This document shows positions 17,718 to 27,440 of a DNA stretch of 64,000 bases, one piece after another (the first letter of the stretch is position 1; each line of letters begins with the position of its first letter). The notes below the pieces were generated by a model that did no database searches, was not told the DNA's origin, and worked only from the letters and a program-made list of their open reading frames with translations. The stretch is taken from assembly GCF_018457175.1 (NCBI RefSeq), contig NZ_JAGFNU010000001.1, positions 620,001 through 684,000 of the forward strand, read 5' to 3'. Source of the DNA: Pseudohalocynthiibacter aestuariivivens. GTDB lineage: Bacteria; Pseudomonadota; Alphaproteobacteria; Rhodobacterales; Rhodobacteraceae. The position numbers were made by a program, and so were the translations under genes.

Positions 17718-20533
17718 TCTGATTGTGCCCTTTCGGCGCCTTGCCGGATCGCATCGCGAAGCCGTTTTTCCAACGTTTTTTGTTTTGCTTCGGAATGGAA
17801 CTTTAGCCCGAACATGTCTTTTACATAGAATGTATCGACCACCTGTTCGCCGTAGGTCGCGATAACTGCGGATGCTATATAGACGTTTGACGTCGCCATT
17901 GTGCGGGTCAGATCGTAAAGCAGGCCCGGTCGGTCACGGGTATCAACCTCGATAATCGTATAAATTTCCGAGCCGTCATTATCGAAAGTTATCGAGGTTG
18001 GAACACGGAATTCACGTTCGCGTTTCTTAATTTTGTCGCGGTCTTTCAGGGCGTCCCGTGCAATCACTTCGCCTTTCAGCGTCTTGTTGATCATGCTGCG
18101 CAACCGGTTAAGGCGATTGACTTCGTAGGGGTGCCCCTCGGCGTCCTGTATCCAAAAAACAGCCGTCGCAAACCCGTCTTTTGAAGTGTAAGTCCGCGCG
18201 TCAACGACGTTGGCCCCAACCAGCGCCAACGCCCCTGCAAGACGGGAAAAAATCCCCGGGTGATCGGCCAGCGCGAAGGCGGCTTGCGTCGCATCTCTGT
18301 CTTGGTCCGGCTTAAGGTCCATGCGGATTTCATCGTCTCCGATCCCAAGAAGCAGGCGTGCAAAAATCTCGTGCTGGGCTGTCTGAAGGCCTTGCCAGTA
18401 AGGTGAATAGTGGCGAGACGTTTCAACGCGCAGATCTTTTTTGTCCCAATCAGACAAAGCCTCGCGCAAGGTGCGCTTTGCTTCATTGCTGCGGGCGGCG
18501 TGATTGAGGGTTTCATAGCCCGTCTCAAGTGCAGAGGCAGTTTCGGCGTGCAGTCGGCGCAGCAGCATGGCCTTCCAGTTGTTCCATGTTGTCGGGCCAA
18601 CTCCGCGGATGTCGCAGACGGTCATAACTGTCAGCAAATCAAGTCGCTTCCTGGTTTTTACCGCTTTTGCAAAATCGCGAATAGTACGCGGATCACCAAT
18701 GTCGCGCTTTTGTGCCATATCCGACATCAGCAAATGATAACGTACAAGCCATTCGACGGCATCACATTCGTCGGGTTTCAAACCAAATTGGGGCGCTAAT
18801 CTTCGCGCAACCCGTGCCCCAAAGATCGAATGGTCCTCTGGGCGACCCTTGCCAATGTCATGCAACAGCAGTGCAAAATACAAAACCTTCCGGTTAACAC
18901 CCTCTTTCAGGATGCCAGAAGCAACGGGTAGTTCTTCAACCAGTTCCTCGCGTTCAATCTGGGCAAGGACAGAAATGCACTGAATCGTATGCTCATCAAC
19001 GGTGTAGTGATGGTACATATTGAACTGCATCATCGCCACAATCGGTTCAAAATCCGGGATAAATGCTGAAAGCACGCCAAGTTCGTTCATGCGCCGCAGC
19101 GCACGTTCAGGGTTACCGTGTTTCAAAAGCAGATCAAGAAAGATGCGCACGGCTTCCTTGTCTTTACGCATGTCATCGTCGATCAGATCGAGGTTCGCCG
19201 CGATCAGCCGCATGGCATCCGGGTGAATCAGATAACCAGTGCGAAGGGCCTCTTCGAAAATGCGAAGGATGTTTAATTTCTCGCTTAAAAAAGCCTTCTC
19301 GCCTGTGATGCTGAGGCGGTTTTGCACGAGCTTATAGCCGGGTTTGAGTTTCTTCCGTCGTCTCAGGAAGCGCATCAAGCTTGGCGCACGTTTTACGTGG
19401 CTCGCTTCAAGTGCAGTCAGGAAGATGCGGGTTAGTTCCCCCACGCTTGTTGCATGGCGAAAATAATCTTGCATGAAATGCTCAACCGCTCGCCGCCCAC
19501 TGTGATCTGTGTAACCCATGCTTGAGGCCACTTCGACTTGCAGATCGAATGTTAACTGATCCATTGCACGGTTGGTGATCAGGTGCAGGTGGCACCGGAC
19601 GGCCCATAAGAAGCTTTCCGCCTGGTCAAACCTGTCAAACTCTTCCTGTGTGAACACTTTGACAGAGACAAGCTCTGTCGTGTCGTGCACCCGGTGAACG
19701 TATTTTGCGATCCAGAACAGCGATTGAAGATCGCGTAGCCCGCCTTTGCCCTCTTTGACATTTGGCTCAACCACATAGCGTTGACCACCTTGCTTTCTGT
19801 GGCGCTCTGCGCGTTCAGCAAGTTTCGCCTCGATGAAGTCAGAGGCGGTGTTTCGAAACAGGTCTTTCCACAAAACCTGCTTGAGTTTCGCTGCAAGTGG
19901 TTCATTCCCACCAAGATAGCGATGCTCAAGCAGCGCCGTGCGAATAGTATAATCTTCGCGCCCAAGGGTGAGGCAATCGCGAATGGTCCGGCTTGAATGC
20001 CCAACCTTCAGGCGCAAATCCCAAAGGATGTAAAGCATTGATTCAATGACGCTTTCGGCCCATGGGGTGATTTTATAGGGCGTCAGAAACAGAAGATCTA
20101 TATCGGAATGCGGTGCCATTTCCGCACGGCCGTACCCACCGACTGCCACAAGGGTCAATCGTTCCCCTTCTGTTGGGTTTGACAACGGATGCAGCCAGTT
20201 CTGCGCAACGTATAACGTAACAGCAACAAGGCTGTCAGCCAGATAGGTATAGGCGCGTGTCGTGGGGCGCGCATCAAGTGGTCTGGCTTTGAACGCGTCT
20301 CGTATTGCCGCGTTCCCGCGCTTTTTAGCGTCCGTCAATACTTTTACGGTGAGTGCGCGAATGGCCTTACTGTCTTCGGCCTCAGGCAAGGCAGCCAGCA
20401 GTGCAGTCACAACGGCACCATGGTCAAATATTTCTTGTGCCGGACAAATCAAATCGTCCGGCACAAGAAACGGTTGCGTTAAGAGGATCGGTTCAGAGAC
20501 CGATTCCTGTGAAGGAGCGTGGGGCAGGGTCAA
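17714..20533 (-). CDS. glnD: [Protein-PII] uridylyltransferase / uridylyl-removing enzyme
   Basis: Up to 939 residues. The nucleotidyltransferase motif GGYGRAEMAPHSDID is near residues 132-146, an HD phosphodiesterase motif LLHDIGKGRPEDHS lies mid-protein, and two ACT domains end the protein (LVGANVVDARTYTSK and DRPGLLYDLTRTMATS). GlnD uridylylates or de-uridylylates PII proteins according to glutamine level and so controls nitrogen assimilation. The start is uncertain: the first in-frame codon is TTG 20533, 41 bases inside the upstream lipoprotein gene; GTG 20464 is the alternative. No ATG is available near the expected N-terminus. Confidence 0.95.
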   Translation of the reverse strand: MTLPHAPSQESVSEPILLTQPFLVPDDLICPAQEIFDHGAVVTALLAALPEAEDSKAIRALTVKVLTDAKKRGNAAIRDAFKARPLDARPTTRAYTYLADSLVAVTLYVAQNWLHPLSNPTEGERLTLVAVGGYGRAEMAPHSDIDLLFLTPYKITPWAESVIESMLYILWDLRLKVGHSSRTIRDCLTLGREDYTIRTALLEHRYLGGNEPLAAKLKQVLWKDLFRNTASDFIEAKLAERAERHRKQGGQRYVVEPNVKEGKGGLRDLQSLFWIAKYVHRVHDTTELVSVKVFTQEEFDRFDQAESFLWAVRCHLHLITNRAMDQLTFDLQVEVASSMGYTDHSGRRAVEHFMQDYFRHATSVGELTRIFLTALEASHVKRAPSLMRFLRRRKKLKPGYKLVQNRLSITGEKAFLSEKLNILRIFEEALRTGYLIHPDAMRLIAANLDLIDDDMRKDKEAVRIFLDLLLKHGNPERALRRMNELGVLSAFIPDFEPIVAMMQFNMYHHYTVDEHTIQCISVLAQIEREELVEELPVASGILKEGVNRKVLYFALLLHDIGKGRPEDHSIFGARVARRLAPQFGLKPDECDAVEWLVRYHLLMSDMAQKRDIGDPRTIRDFAKAVKTRKRLDLLTVMTVCDIRGVGPTTWNNWKAMLLRRLHAETASALETGYETLNHAARSNEAKRTLREALSDWDKKDLRVETSRHYSPYWQGLQTAQHEIFARLLLGIGDDEIRMDLKPDQDRDATQAAFALADHPGIFSRLAGALALVGANVVDARTYTSKDGFATAVFWIQDAEGHPYEVNRLNRLRSMINKTLKGEVIARDALKDRDKIKKREREFRVPTSITFDNDGSEIYTIIEVDTRDRPGLLYDLTRTMATSNVYIASAVIATYGEQVVDTFYVKDMFGLKFHSEAKQKTLEKRLRDAIRQGAERAQSE

Positions 20534-21665
20534 TTACAATAACCTGGTTCTCGCGGATCTGGGCAATCGCCAGCCCGCGTTGGTTGGTTCCATCTGGAAG
20601 CAAGCGGAACACTCCGTTCACTCCTACAAAGCCTGATCCTTGGGTCAGTGCGGCGGTTGTTAGAGCATCAGACTGACCTGATTTGATCAACGCGCCAATT
20701 GCGGCGATTCCGTCATAGGCTAAACCGGCAATAGGGTGCGGCGGGGTGCCATAGGCGGCTGCGTAACGATCACGAAAGCGATCATTCAGTGCGGGATCAG
20801 GCAGCGCAAACCACCCATTTTGCACGCCGGGCAAGGCCAACGCAGTTGCAGGGATGTCCCAGCGGCGCAGACCAATAAACTGGCTGACATCTGTCTCGAC
20901 ACCGTTTTCCGGCAAAAGTTGCGTCAGCAAAGGCAAGGCCCCGTCGGTACCAGAGGTGAAGAACACTGATTGCGCACCCGAAGACTGCACCTGACCCGCA
21001 ATGCCAGGAATGGCGTCAATCAAGCCTTGTTGCGATAGTTCAAATCCTGCTACTCCCGCAAGGGTGCCACCGCTTCGACCAATTGCTGAAATGATCGCAT
21101 CACGCCCAATTTCTTCTGAGATATCCTGACCATGCACGACCATGATGTTGCTACGCCCCTGGCTGACCGAGTAACTAACCAACCGGTTCGCGGTGTTTTC
21201 AAATGTGTTGCCTAGGACAAAAACGTTTCCGCCTGCAATCTCTGTATTGTTCGAAAAAGACAGAACGTTGACGTTGCGGTTTGCAACTGCGACGCCTGTG
21301 GCGTTCGCTGCGTCAGCAAAAACCGGGCCGAGGATAATTTTCGCCCCGTCGTTAACGGCACGGCGCGCCGCTTCGGCGGCTTGGCCACTAAGACCGGCAG
21401 TTGGATAAACCCGCAGATCAATTTGCACACCCTCTAGGTCTGAAATCGCAAGACGTGCGGCATTTTCCAAACTTTGTGCCAAAACAGAATCGCCCGGGTT
21501 AACTGACCCTTGTGGAACCAGAAGCGCGACGGCAACCGGACGGTTCGTATTAATTGATGGACCACCTCCAAGTCCGCCGGGCTGACAAGCCGCAAGCAAA
21601 ACAACAGATAGTAAAACGAAAGCAATTCCCAGCGACTTGCGGGCAGAACTCAAAACAGCAAACAT
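20493..21665 (-). CDS. LpoA-like penicillin-binding protein activator lipoprotein
   Basis: 390-residue lipoprotein: signal peptide with lipobox LLAAC near residue 25, then a type 1 periplasmic-binding-protein fold (VAVALLVPQGSVNPGDSVLAQ; ILGPVFADAANATGVAVANR). This corresponds to the C-terminal half of Escherichia coli LpoA, which activates PBP1A from the outer membrane; the N-terminal TPR half is missing. Genomic context supports the call: in many Proteobacteria lpoA lies divergent from rsmI and near yraN, as here. ATG 21665 has GAGGATAA upstream and is 57 bases from rsmI. Downstream it overlaps glnD. Confidence 0.78.
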   Translation of the reverse strand: MFAVLSSARKSLGIAFVLLSVVLLAACQPGGLGGGPSINTNRPVAVALLVPQGSVNPGDSVLAQSLENAARLAISDLEGVQIDLRVYPTAGLSGQAAEAARRAVNDGAKIILGPVFADAANATGVAVANRNVNVLSFSNNTEIAGGNVFVLGNTFENTANRLVSYSVSQGRSNIMVVHGQDISEEIGRDAIISAIGRSGGTLAGVAGFELSQQGLIDAIPGIAGQVQSSGAQSVFFTSGTDGALPLLTQLLPENGVETDVSQFIGLRRWDIPATALALPGVQNGWFALPDPALNDRFRDRYAAAYGTPPHPIAGLAYDGIAAIGALIKSGQSDALTTAALTQGSGFVGVNGVFRLLPDGTNQRGLAIAQIRENQVIVIDPAPRSFTGIGL

Positions 21666-21722
21666 AGGGTTATCCTCACTCCCTCGGCACAACATACGAG
21701 CCTTGCCAGAGTAAGCGGTTGA

Positions 21723-22622
21723 ATGACAAGTGTAAACGAAAAGCAAAAGGCGGAATCACAGGTGAATTTTCAAAAGAAGCCATTGTCCGCCGGTCTGTAT
21801 TTCGTGGCGACACCGATCGGCAGCGCGCGAGACATTACGCTGCGTGCACTTGATATTCTGGCTTCTGCTGATGTAATAGCGGCTGAAGACACCCGTACGG
21901 CGCGAAAGTTAATGGAAATTCACGGCGTCCCACTAGGGGACCGTCCATTAATTGCCTATCATGATCACAACGGTGCGCAGGTGCGTCCGCGACTTTTGGC
22001 AATGCTGGAACAAGGCAAATCAGTGGCCTATGCGTCAGAGGCTGGCACACCGCTTGTTGCCGACCCGGGCTATGCGTTGAGCAAAGCTGTAATCGAGGCG
22101 GGTTACTTGGTGACCAGCGCGCCGGGGCCTTCGGCAATACTTGCAGCACTTAGCATCGCAGGCCTTCCAACCGACAGGTTTTTCTTTGCTGGTTTTGCGC
22201 CAAATGCCAAAGGACAGCGGCAAAAATTTCTGGAAGATCTACGCGATATTCCAGGTACGCTGGTATTGTACGAATCTCCGAAGCGACTAAAAAGTTTTCT
22301 TGGCACTTGTGAAACTGTGTTTGGGGGCGAAAGATCGGCAGCGGTTTGCCGTGAACTTACCAAGAAATTTGAAGAAGTCGTTCGTGGCTCTGTTGCTGAA
22401 CTCAATCAGGTATTCGCAGAGCGAAGCGTCAAAGGCGAAATCGTGGTTCTGATTGATCGCGCACGTGGTGAGGGAGCGGACGCTGCCACGATGGAAGAGG
22501 CGCTGGGGAACGCGTTGAAATCAATGTCTGTCAAGGACGCGGCCAACGCAGTTTCAGAGGCGCTGTCGATTCCACGCAGAACTGTTTATCAGGCGGCACT
22601 GGCAATGGCGAAAAACAGATGA
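21723..22622 (+). CDS. rsmI: 16S rRNA (cytidine-1402-2'-O)-methyltransferase
   Basis: 299-residue SAM-dependent methyltransferase of the tetrapyrrole-methylase fold. Signature segments are LYFVATPIGSARDITLRAL near residue 25, AAEDTRTARKLM near 53, and SEAGTPLVADPGY near 105. RsmI modifies C1402 in the decoding centre of the 30S subunit. The first about 20 residues are not conserved, so the true start could be an internal codon nearer residue 20. It is divergent from the LpoA-like gene, and its stop overlaps the yraN start by 4 bases. Confidence 0.95.
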   Translation: MTSVNEKQKAESQVNFQKKPLSAGLYFVATPIGSARDITLRALDILASADVIAAEDTRTARKLMEIHGVPLGDRPLIAYHDHNGAQVRPRLLAMLEQGKSVAYASEAGTPLVADPGYALSKAVIEAGYLVTSAPGPSAILAALSIAGLPTDRFFFAGFAPNAKGQRQKFLEDLRDIPGTLVLYESPKRLKSFLGTCETVFGGERSAAVCRELTKKFEEVVRGSVAELNQVFAERSVKGEIVVLIDRARGEGADAATMEEALGNALKSMSVKDAANAVSEALSIPRRTVYQAALAMAKNR

Positions 22623-22972
22623 GCGGTAGAACGTCTTACCTTGCCGGTCTATCCGCAGAGGAAATTGTAGCACGCCACTATTTGGCAGAAGGATGTGAAA
22701 TCAGGGCAATGCGCTGGCGAGGAACGGGAGGCGAAATTGATCTGATCGTTCAGGATGGCGCGCATTTGATTTTTGTCGAGGTTAAGAAGAGCAGGGACTT
22801 TGCCCGTGCCGCCGAACGTATTCGTCCAAACCAGATGCAACGTATCTACGCCACCGCTTCGGAGTTTTTGGCGGGCGAACCGGCAGGGCAAAACACCGAT
22901 GCTCGGTTTGATGTGGCGCTGGTCGATGCAAGTGGTTCGTTGCAGATCATCGAAAATGCCTTCGGCCATTGA
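22619..22972 (+). CDS. YraN family (UPF0102) nuclease-fold protein
   Basis: 117 residues with the restriction-endonuclease-like fold of UPF0102. The motif RGTGGEIDLIVQDGAHLIFVEVKKS contains the E-x-D and E-V-K residues that form the active site in this superfamily. YraN is widespread; it is thought to be a nuclease linked to DNA uptake or recombination but is not firmly characterised. It starts with a 4-base overlap behind rsmI, the conserved order. Confidence 0.88.
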   Translation: MSGRTSYLAGLSAEEIVARHYLAEGCEIRAMRWRGTGGEIDLIVQDGAHLIFVEVKKSRDFARAAERIRPNQMQRIYATASEFLAGEPAGQNTDARFDVALVDASGSLQIIENAFGH

Positions 22973-23027
22973 ACCGTTTCGCATCATCCTCCATGTAGGG
23001 ACAACGTGAATTAGGAGAGCCCTCGCC

Positions 23028-23972
23028 ATGCCGTTGAAAGTTGCCATTCAGATGGACCCGATTGGCCCCATTGATATTGATGCCGACAGCAGTTTTCGCA
23101 TTGCCGAAGAGGCACAGGCGCGCGGGCATGAATTGTTTTATTACACACCTGACAAGCTTGCTTATAGCAGCGGCCGCATCATGGCCAAGGGTTGGCCGCT
23201 GAAAGTGCGGCGTGAAAAGGGCAATCATTTCAAACTTGGCAAAGAGCAAGAGATTGATCTGGCAGACTGGGATGTTGTCTGGCTGCGTCAGGACCCACCC
23301 TTTGACATGAGCTATATCACGACGACCCACCTGCTTGACCGAATTCACCCGGATACTCTGGTGGTGAATGACCCCTTTTGGGTGCGGAATTATCCCGAAA
23401 AACTGCTTGTGCTTGATTTTCCTGACCTCACGCCACCAACCATGATTGCGCGCGATCTCAACACGTTACGCCAGTTCAAGGCAGAACATGGCGATATCAT
23501 CCTGAAACCGCTTTACGGGAACGGTGGGGCCGGGGTGTTCCGGCTGGAACATAGTGACCGAAACCTCGCGTCGCTGCATGAACTTTTCGCGGGCATTAAC
23601 CGCGAACCCCTCATCGCGCAGAAATTCCTGCCGGATGTTTCAAACGGCGACAAACGGATTATTCTTGTTGATGGCGAACCTGTTGGTGCGATCAACCGGG
23701 TGCCTGCAGCAGGTGAAACACGTTCCAACATGCATGTTGGTGGGCGGCCAGAAAAAATTGGCATGTCTGAGCGCGACCTTGAAATCTGCGCGGCAATTGG
23801 TCCGCTGCTGAAAGAAAAGGGACAGATTTTCGTTGGGATCGACGTGATTGGCGACTACCTGACCGAAATAAACGTGACCTCGCCAACCGGTATTCAGGAA
23901 CTTGAGCGGTTCGACGGCACAAACGTTGCCGAAAAAATCTGGCTCGCGATCGAGGCACGCAAAGGGAAGTAG
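23028..23972 (+). CDS. gshB: Glutathione synthetase
   Basis: 314-residue ATP-grasp enzyme that joins gamma-glutamylcysteine and glycine. Visible family features are the N-terminal [32 protein letters not shown] near residue 85, the ATP-grasp loop [15 protein letters not shown] near 165 and the metal-binding end [19 protein letters not shown] near 270. AGGAGAG lies 9 bases upstream of the ATG. It follows yraN by 55 bases and abuts an esterase gene (TAG directly followed by ATG). Confidence 0.96.
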   Translation: MPLKVAIQMDPIGPIDIDADSSFRIAEEAQARGHELFYYTPDKLAYSSGRIMAKGWPLKVRREKGNHFKLGKEQEIDLADWDVVWLRQDPPFDMSYITTTHLLDRIHPDTLVVNDPFWVRNYPEKLLVLDFPDLTPPTMIARDLNTLRQFKAEHGDIILKPLYGNGGAGVFRLEHSDRNLASLHELFAGINREPLIAQKFLPDVSNGDKRIILVDGEPVGAINRVPAAGETRSNMHVGGRPEKIGMSERDLEICAAIGPLLKEKGQIFVGIDVIGDYLTEINVTSPTGIQELERFDGTNVAEKIWLAIEARKGK

Positions 23973-24884
23973 ATGAGCCTGCAACTGCGGCTGTTCAATG
24001 TCTTGTGTCGAACTTTGGTAAAGCCCCTGCTTCGCAGAGAGGCAAATCCAAAAAGGGCACGCCGCAGTTTTACCCTGCTCGCCCGGTTGTTGTTTCGCCC
24101 ACCTCCGTTTTCGCTGTTCTTGCCCGCGTCTTACAAGACCAACAACGGCCCGGAAAGGGCGCTATGGGTGTCTTCAGGCCGGGTTAAAACACGCGAAGTT
24201 TTGCTCTATTTTCACGGGGGCGGTTACATTGCAGGCAGTACGCGGACACATCGTGCGATGTTGGCCCGTTTGTCACGATTGACGGGGCTGCAGGTGTTTT
24301 TACCAAACTACGGACTGGCCCCTGAATCTCCTTTTCCAGCCGCTTTTGACGACGCAATGGCATCGTATGATGCGCTCCTGACGCGTGGGTACAAGCCATC
24401 CGATATCATTGTTGGTGGTGATAGTGCTGGCGGTGGATTGGCCCTTGCCGTGCTTGCCAAACTTTGCCAGCAAGGACGAACCCCAAGAGCAGCTTTTGCG
24501 TTCTCACCCTGGACAGACCTTTTGGCGACCGGCGCATCACTGCGGGAAAATGCGCAGGCTGATGTGTTGTTCTCACCAGAACGAATTCCGGTGTTGCGCG
24601 ACATGGTTGTTTCTGAAGAGGACGCCGATGATACACGCATTTCACCGCTTTACGCAGAGTTCCCAAATTGTCCGCCGGTTTTCTTTCAGGCATCGGAGAG
24701 CGAGATTTTGCGCGACGATACACTTCGCATGGCGGCGCGGCTTCGCGAATTCGGAGCAGAAGTGACTGATGTTCTCTGGCCTGATGTTTCGCATGTCTGG
24801 CAATTGTTTGATGGCTTGATGCCTGAGGCGCGGGCTGCGCTTTTAGAAACAGCCGGGTTTATCCATGGCCAGTTGGAAACCTGA
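23973..24884 (+). CDS. Alpha/beta hydrolase, hormone-sensitive-lipase type esterase
   Basis: 303 residues. The oxyanion-hole motif HGGG is in LLYFHGGGYIAGS near residue 80, the nucleophile Ser is in GDSAGGG near 150, an acid candidate lies near 245 and the catalytic His is in DVSHVWQLF near 275. This is the HSL (family IV) esterase set. Substrate unknown. No signal peptide is evident; the N-terminus is basic and mildly hydrophobic. The ATG immediately follows the gshB stop, so the two are cotranscribed, and a hairpin ends the unit. Confidence 0.87.
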   Translation: MSLQLRLFNVLCRTLVKPLLRREANPKRARRSFTLLARLLFRPPPFSLFLPASYKTNNGPERALWVSSGRVKTREVLLYFHGGGYIAGSTRTHRAMLARLSRLTGLQVFLPNYGLAPESPFPAAFDDAMASYDALLTRGYKPSDIIVGGDSAGGGLALAVLAKLCQQGRTPRAAFAFSPWTDLLATGASLRENAQADVLFSPERIPVLRDMVVSEEDADDTRISPLYAEFPNCPPVFFQASESEILRDDTLRMAARLREFGAEVTDVLWPDVSHVWQLFDGLMPEARAALLETAGFIHGQLET

Positions 24885-24913
24885 CGCCTTCAGTTTTCGA
24901 GACCTCAAAAACG

Positions 24914-24950
24914 AAAAAGAAAGCGCCTTAACAAAGACGCTTTCAATATT
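24914..24950. terminator. Bidirectional terminator between esterase and ompW
   Basis: GAAAGCG (24919-24925) pairs with CGCTTTC (24938-24944) between two convergent genes. The flanks are A-rich on the left and T-rich on the right, so each strand has a T run after the stem. Confidence 0.65.
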
Positions 24951-24970
24951 ACTTTTAGATATTGAGAGAA

Positions 24971-25660
24971 TTAGAAGCGGTAACCAATACCGACACCAAC
25001 CAGCCATGGGTCAAGGTCAACACTTGCCGGAGTTGCTGCACCGGTGACTGTTGCATCAAGGTTCAGCCAGAGCTTCTTGACGTCCACGTTGAAGCTCCAT
25101 TTGTCGTCAATGGCGTAGTCAAAGCCAACCTGTGCTGCCAGTCCAAAAGATGAATCCCAATCGTCAACGCCACCAATGGCAGCGGTTGGGTCACTATCAA
25201 TGATGGTCGTGTAGTTAATGCCAGCACCGACATAGGGTTTAAACGCACCCAAAGGGTGGTGGTACTGGAATGTCAGTGTTGGCGGCAAAAGCAAAACGTT
25301 AGAAATTTGCGCGGCACCTAAGAACACGTCATGCGGTGTCACAGCAAGGATAAGCTCTGCTGCAAAGTTGTCATTGAAGAAGTAGGTAATATCAAACTCT
25401 GGTACGACGGCATCTTCAGCTGTTAAGGCTGCTGGCGCACCGCCTAAAAGACCATTGCTTTCATCCGGCAGAACGCCAAGCGCCCTGGCACGGAACATCC
25501 ATTTCGTACCAGCCCATGGGTTAGCAGGGGTAGCAACTGGAGCAGCCACGTCTGTTTCTGCTGGCGCGGTGGTCATACTACCTGCTGAAGCGGCTGCTGT
25601 AGAACAGAGCAGCGCGGCCAAAGTCGCGGAAATAACTTTTCCAAAGAGTTTCGTTTTCAT
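24971..25660 (-). CDS. ompW: OmpW family outer membrane protein
   Basis: 229 residues: signal peptide (cleavage near ASA-GSM), then an eight-stranded barrel pattern ending in the C-terminal aromatic residue (GVGIGYRF) used by the Bam machinery. Internal blocks PTLTFQYHHPLGAFKPYVGAGINYT and DDKWSFNVDVKKLWL are OmpW hallmarks. OmpW forms a small outer-membrane channel for hydrophobic compounds. AGGAGAAG lies 4 bases before ATG 25660. A perfect FNR-type site 86 bases upstream suggests induction at low oxygen, in line with the FNR control known for ompW in enteric bacteria. Confidence 0.92.
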   Translation of the reverse strand: MKTKLFGKVISATLAALLCSTAAASAGSMTTAPAETDVAAPVATPANPWAGTKWMFRARALGVLPDESNGLLGGAPAALTAEDAVVPEFDITYFFNDNFAAELILAVTPHDVFLGAAQISNVLLLPPTLTFQYHHPLGAFKPYVGAGINYTTIIDSDPTAAIGGVDDWDSSFGLAAQVGFDYAIDDKWSFNVDVKKLWLNLDATVTGAATPASVDLDPWLVGVGIGYRF

Positions 25661-25745
25661 CTATCTTCTCCTGATTTCAGCGACCCTCAATATACGAATC
25701 GCCCTCTTCTGACAGGAGCTTTAGGACTCTCCTTCAAACTTGTTT

Positions 25746-25759
25746 TTGATTCATATCAA
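25746..25759. promoter_or_regulatory. FNR/FnrL-type operator upstream of ompW
   Basis: TTGATTCATATCAA is a perfect match to the FNR consensus TTGAT-n4-ATCAA. If the site is centred at -41.5 as in class II FNR promoters, transcription would start at 25711 and the -10 hexamer would be TAAAGC (25723-25718), which is acceptable. The rest of the 211-base gap to yifB is AT-rich without further palindromes. Confidence 0.75.
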
Positions 25760-25871
25760 GCTTGTTAACTTTTTGTTAAGAAGTGCTGTTTTGTCGCGTT
25801 TTCGTACTCATTATTTCCGAAAACCTATTTTGGAAACCGAACATTTATTGGGTTTTCACAATTTGTAAGAC

Positions 25872-27389
25872 TCAGTTCCCTGCAGAAGACGCTGGCAGCC
25901 GATAACTGACTGCTTCGGCAACATGTGGCAGTGTCACGTTTTCCTCCCCCTCAAGGTCAGCGATGGTTCTCGCCACGCGTAGCACGCGATGATATCCTCG
26001 AGCCGATAGTCCAAAGCGTTCTGCTATTCGTGCCAGAAGTGCACGCCCCTCTGCATCCGGCGTTGCGACATCTTCAAGCAATTGTCCCTCAGCATCTGCA
26101 TTAACACGCACACTCTCATACCCTTCATAGCGTTGGTCCTGTACTGCGCGTGCGCTGTCAACACGAGCTGCTACCTGCTCAGACGTATCCCCACTTGGTG
26201 GAAGGTCGAGGTCAGTATAGGCAACCGGTGGAACATCGATTCGCAGATCAAACCTGTCCATCAGCGGCCCAGAAATCCGCCCAAGGTATTCCTCACCACA
26301 GTTTGGTGCACGGGAACACGCCCTTGCCGGGTCCGACAAGTATCCGCATTTGCAGGGGTTGGCTGCAGCAACCAGCATAAAGCGGCAAGGATAGCGCACA
26401 TGTGCGTTTGCACGCGCAATCACAACTTCGCCGGTTTCGATGGGTTGCCGTAACGTTTCCAGCACCGCACGCGGGTATTCAGGGAATTCGTCCATGAACA
26501 GAACACCGTTGTGGGCAAGCGAAATCTCACCCGGTTTTGCATTTCTACCTCCGCCAACTATAGCTGCAATCGAAGCGGTATGATGCGGCTCACGAAAGGG
26601 GCGTGCGCGCGAAATGCCACCTTCGTCCAGCAAACCGGAAAGCGAATGGATCATAGATGTTTCCAGTGCTTCGGTGGCTGATAGCGGTGGTAAAATCCCC
26701 GGCATTCGCGCTGCAAGCATGGATTTGCCTGATCCGGGTGTCCCGATCAGCAGCACGTGGTGGCGCCCGGCTGCAGCAATTTCAAGCGCGCGTTTGGCCC
26801 GTTCCTGTCCTTTCACGTCGCGCAGATCACGGTTGCCTGCCACCGGGTGTACTTCTCCGGGATCGGCGGCCGGAAGGCGTGATTGTCCATTGAAATGTTG
26901 GACGATTTCGATCAGTGTTTTTGCCGCCAGAACTTCTGTCGCGCCCACCCACGCGGCCTCTGCGCCGCAAACACTCGGGCAAAGCAAAGCCCGGTCGTCT
27001 TCAGCTGCAGCCATAGCAGCAGGCAAGGCCCCAACGACCCCGATCAGGGACCCATCCAAAGACAACTCTCCGAGTGCGACAATGCTTTCTGCAGCGTCAC
27101 GTGGAATAATCTCGATGGCAGCCAAAAGCGCCAAAGCGATAGGCAGGTCAAAATGAGACCCTTCTTTGGGCAAGTCAGCAGGTGACAGGTTGATGGTGAT
27201 CCGTTTTGACGGCAATGCGATTGACATTGATGTCAGTGCTGCGCGCACCCGCTCGCGTGCTTCGCTGACCGCCTTGTCGGGCAAGCCGACAATCGTGAAC
27301 GCGGGCAGGCCGGGTGCAACTGCACATTGCACCTCTACTTTACGCGCTTCTATTCCCTCAAAGGCGACCGTGTAGGCGCGTGCAACCAT
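25872..27389 (-). CDS. comM: YifB/ComM family Mg-chelatase-like AAA+ ATPase
   Basis: 505 residues. An N-terminal ChlI-type domain (VEVQCAVAPGLPAFTIVGLPD; INLSPADLPKEGSHFDLPIA) is followed by a Mg-chelatase AAA+ module with Walker A GTPGSGKSM near residue 215 and Walker B VLFMDEFPE near 295, then a C-terminal Mg_chelatase_C domain. Cys residues in CKCGYLSDPARACSRAPNC form the usual zinc-like cluster. ComM is a hexameric helicase that promotes branch migration during natural transformation. It stands alone on the minus strand. Confidence 0.92.
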   Translation of the reverse strand: MVARAYTVAFEGIEARKVEVQCAVAPGLPAFTIVGLPDKAVSEARERVRAALTSMSIALPSKRITINLSPADLPKEGSHFDLPIALALLAAIEIIPRDAAESIVALGELSLDGSLIGVVGALPAAMAAAEDDRALLCPSVCGAEAAWVGATEVLAAKTLIEIVQHFNGQSRLPAADPGEVHPVAGNRDLRDVKGQERAKRALEIAAAGRHHVLLIGTPGSGKSMLAARMPGILPPLSATEALETSMIHSLSGLLDEGGISRARPFREPHHTASIAAIVGGGRNAKPGEISLAHNGVLFMDEFPEYPRAVLETLRQPIETGEVVIARANAHVRYPCRFMLVAAANPCKCGYLSDPARACSRAPNCGEEYLGRISGPLMDRFDLRIDVPPVAYTDLDLPPSGDTSEQVAARVDSARAVQDQRYEGYESVRVNADAEGQLLEDVATPDAEGRALLARIAERFGLSARGYHRVLRVARTIADLEGEENVTLPHVAEAVSYRLPASSAGN

Positions 27390-27440
27390 GGGCCTTCCTC
27401 ACCGCATTAACCAATGAGTTAACGGATAAAGAGGGATGGT

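Noticed and set aside
20464-20533. Certain start codon for glnD
   Set aside because: Neither TTG 20533 nor GTG 20464 has a convincing ribosome site, so the longer form is reported with the doubt stated.
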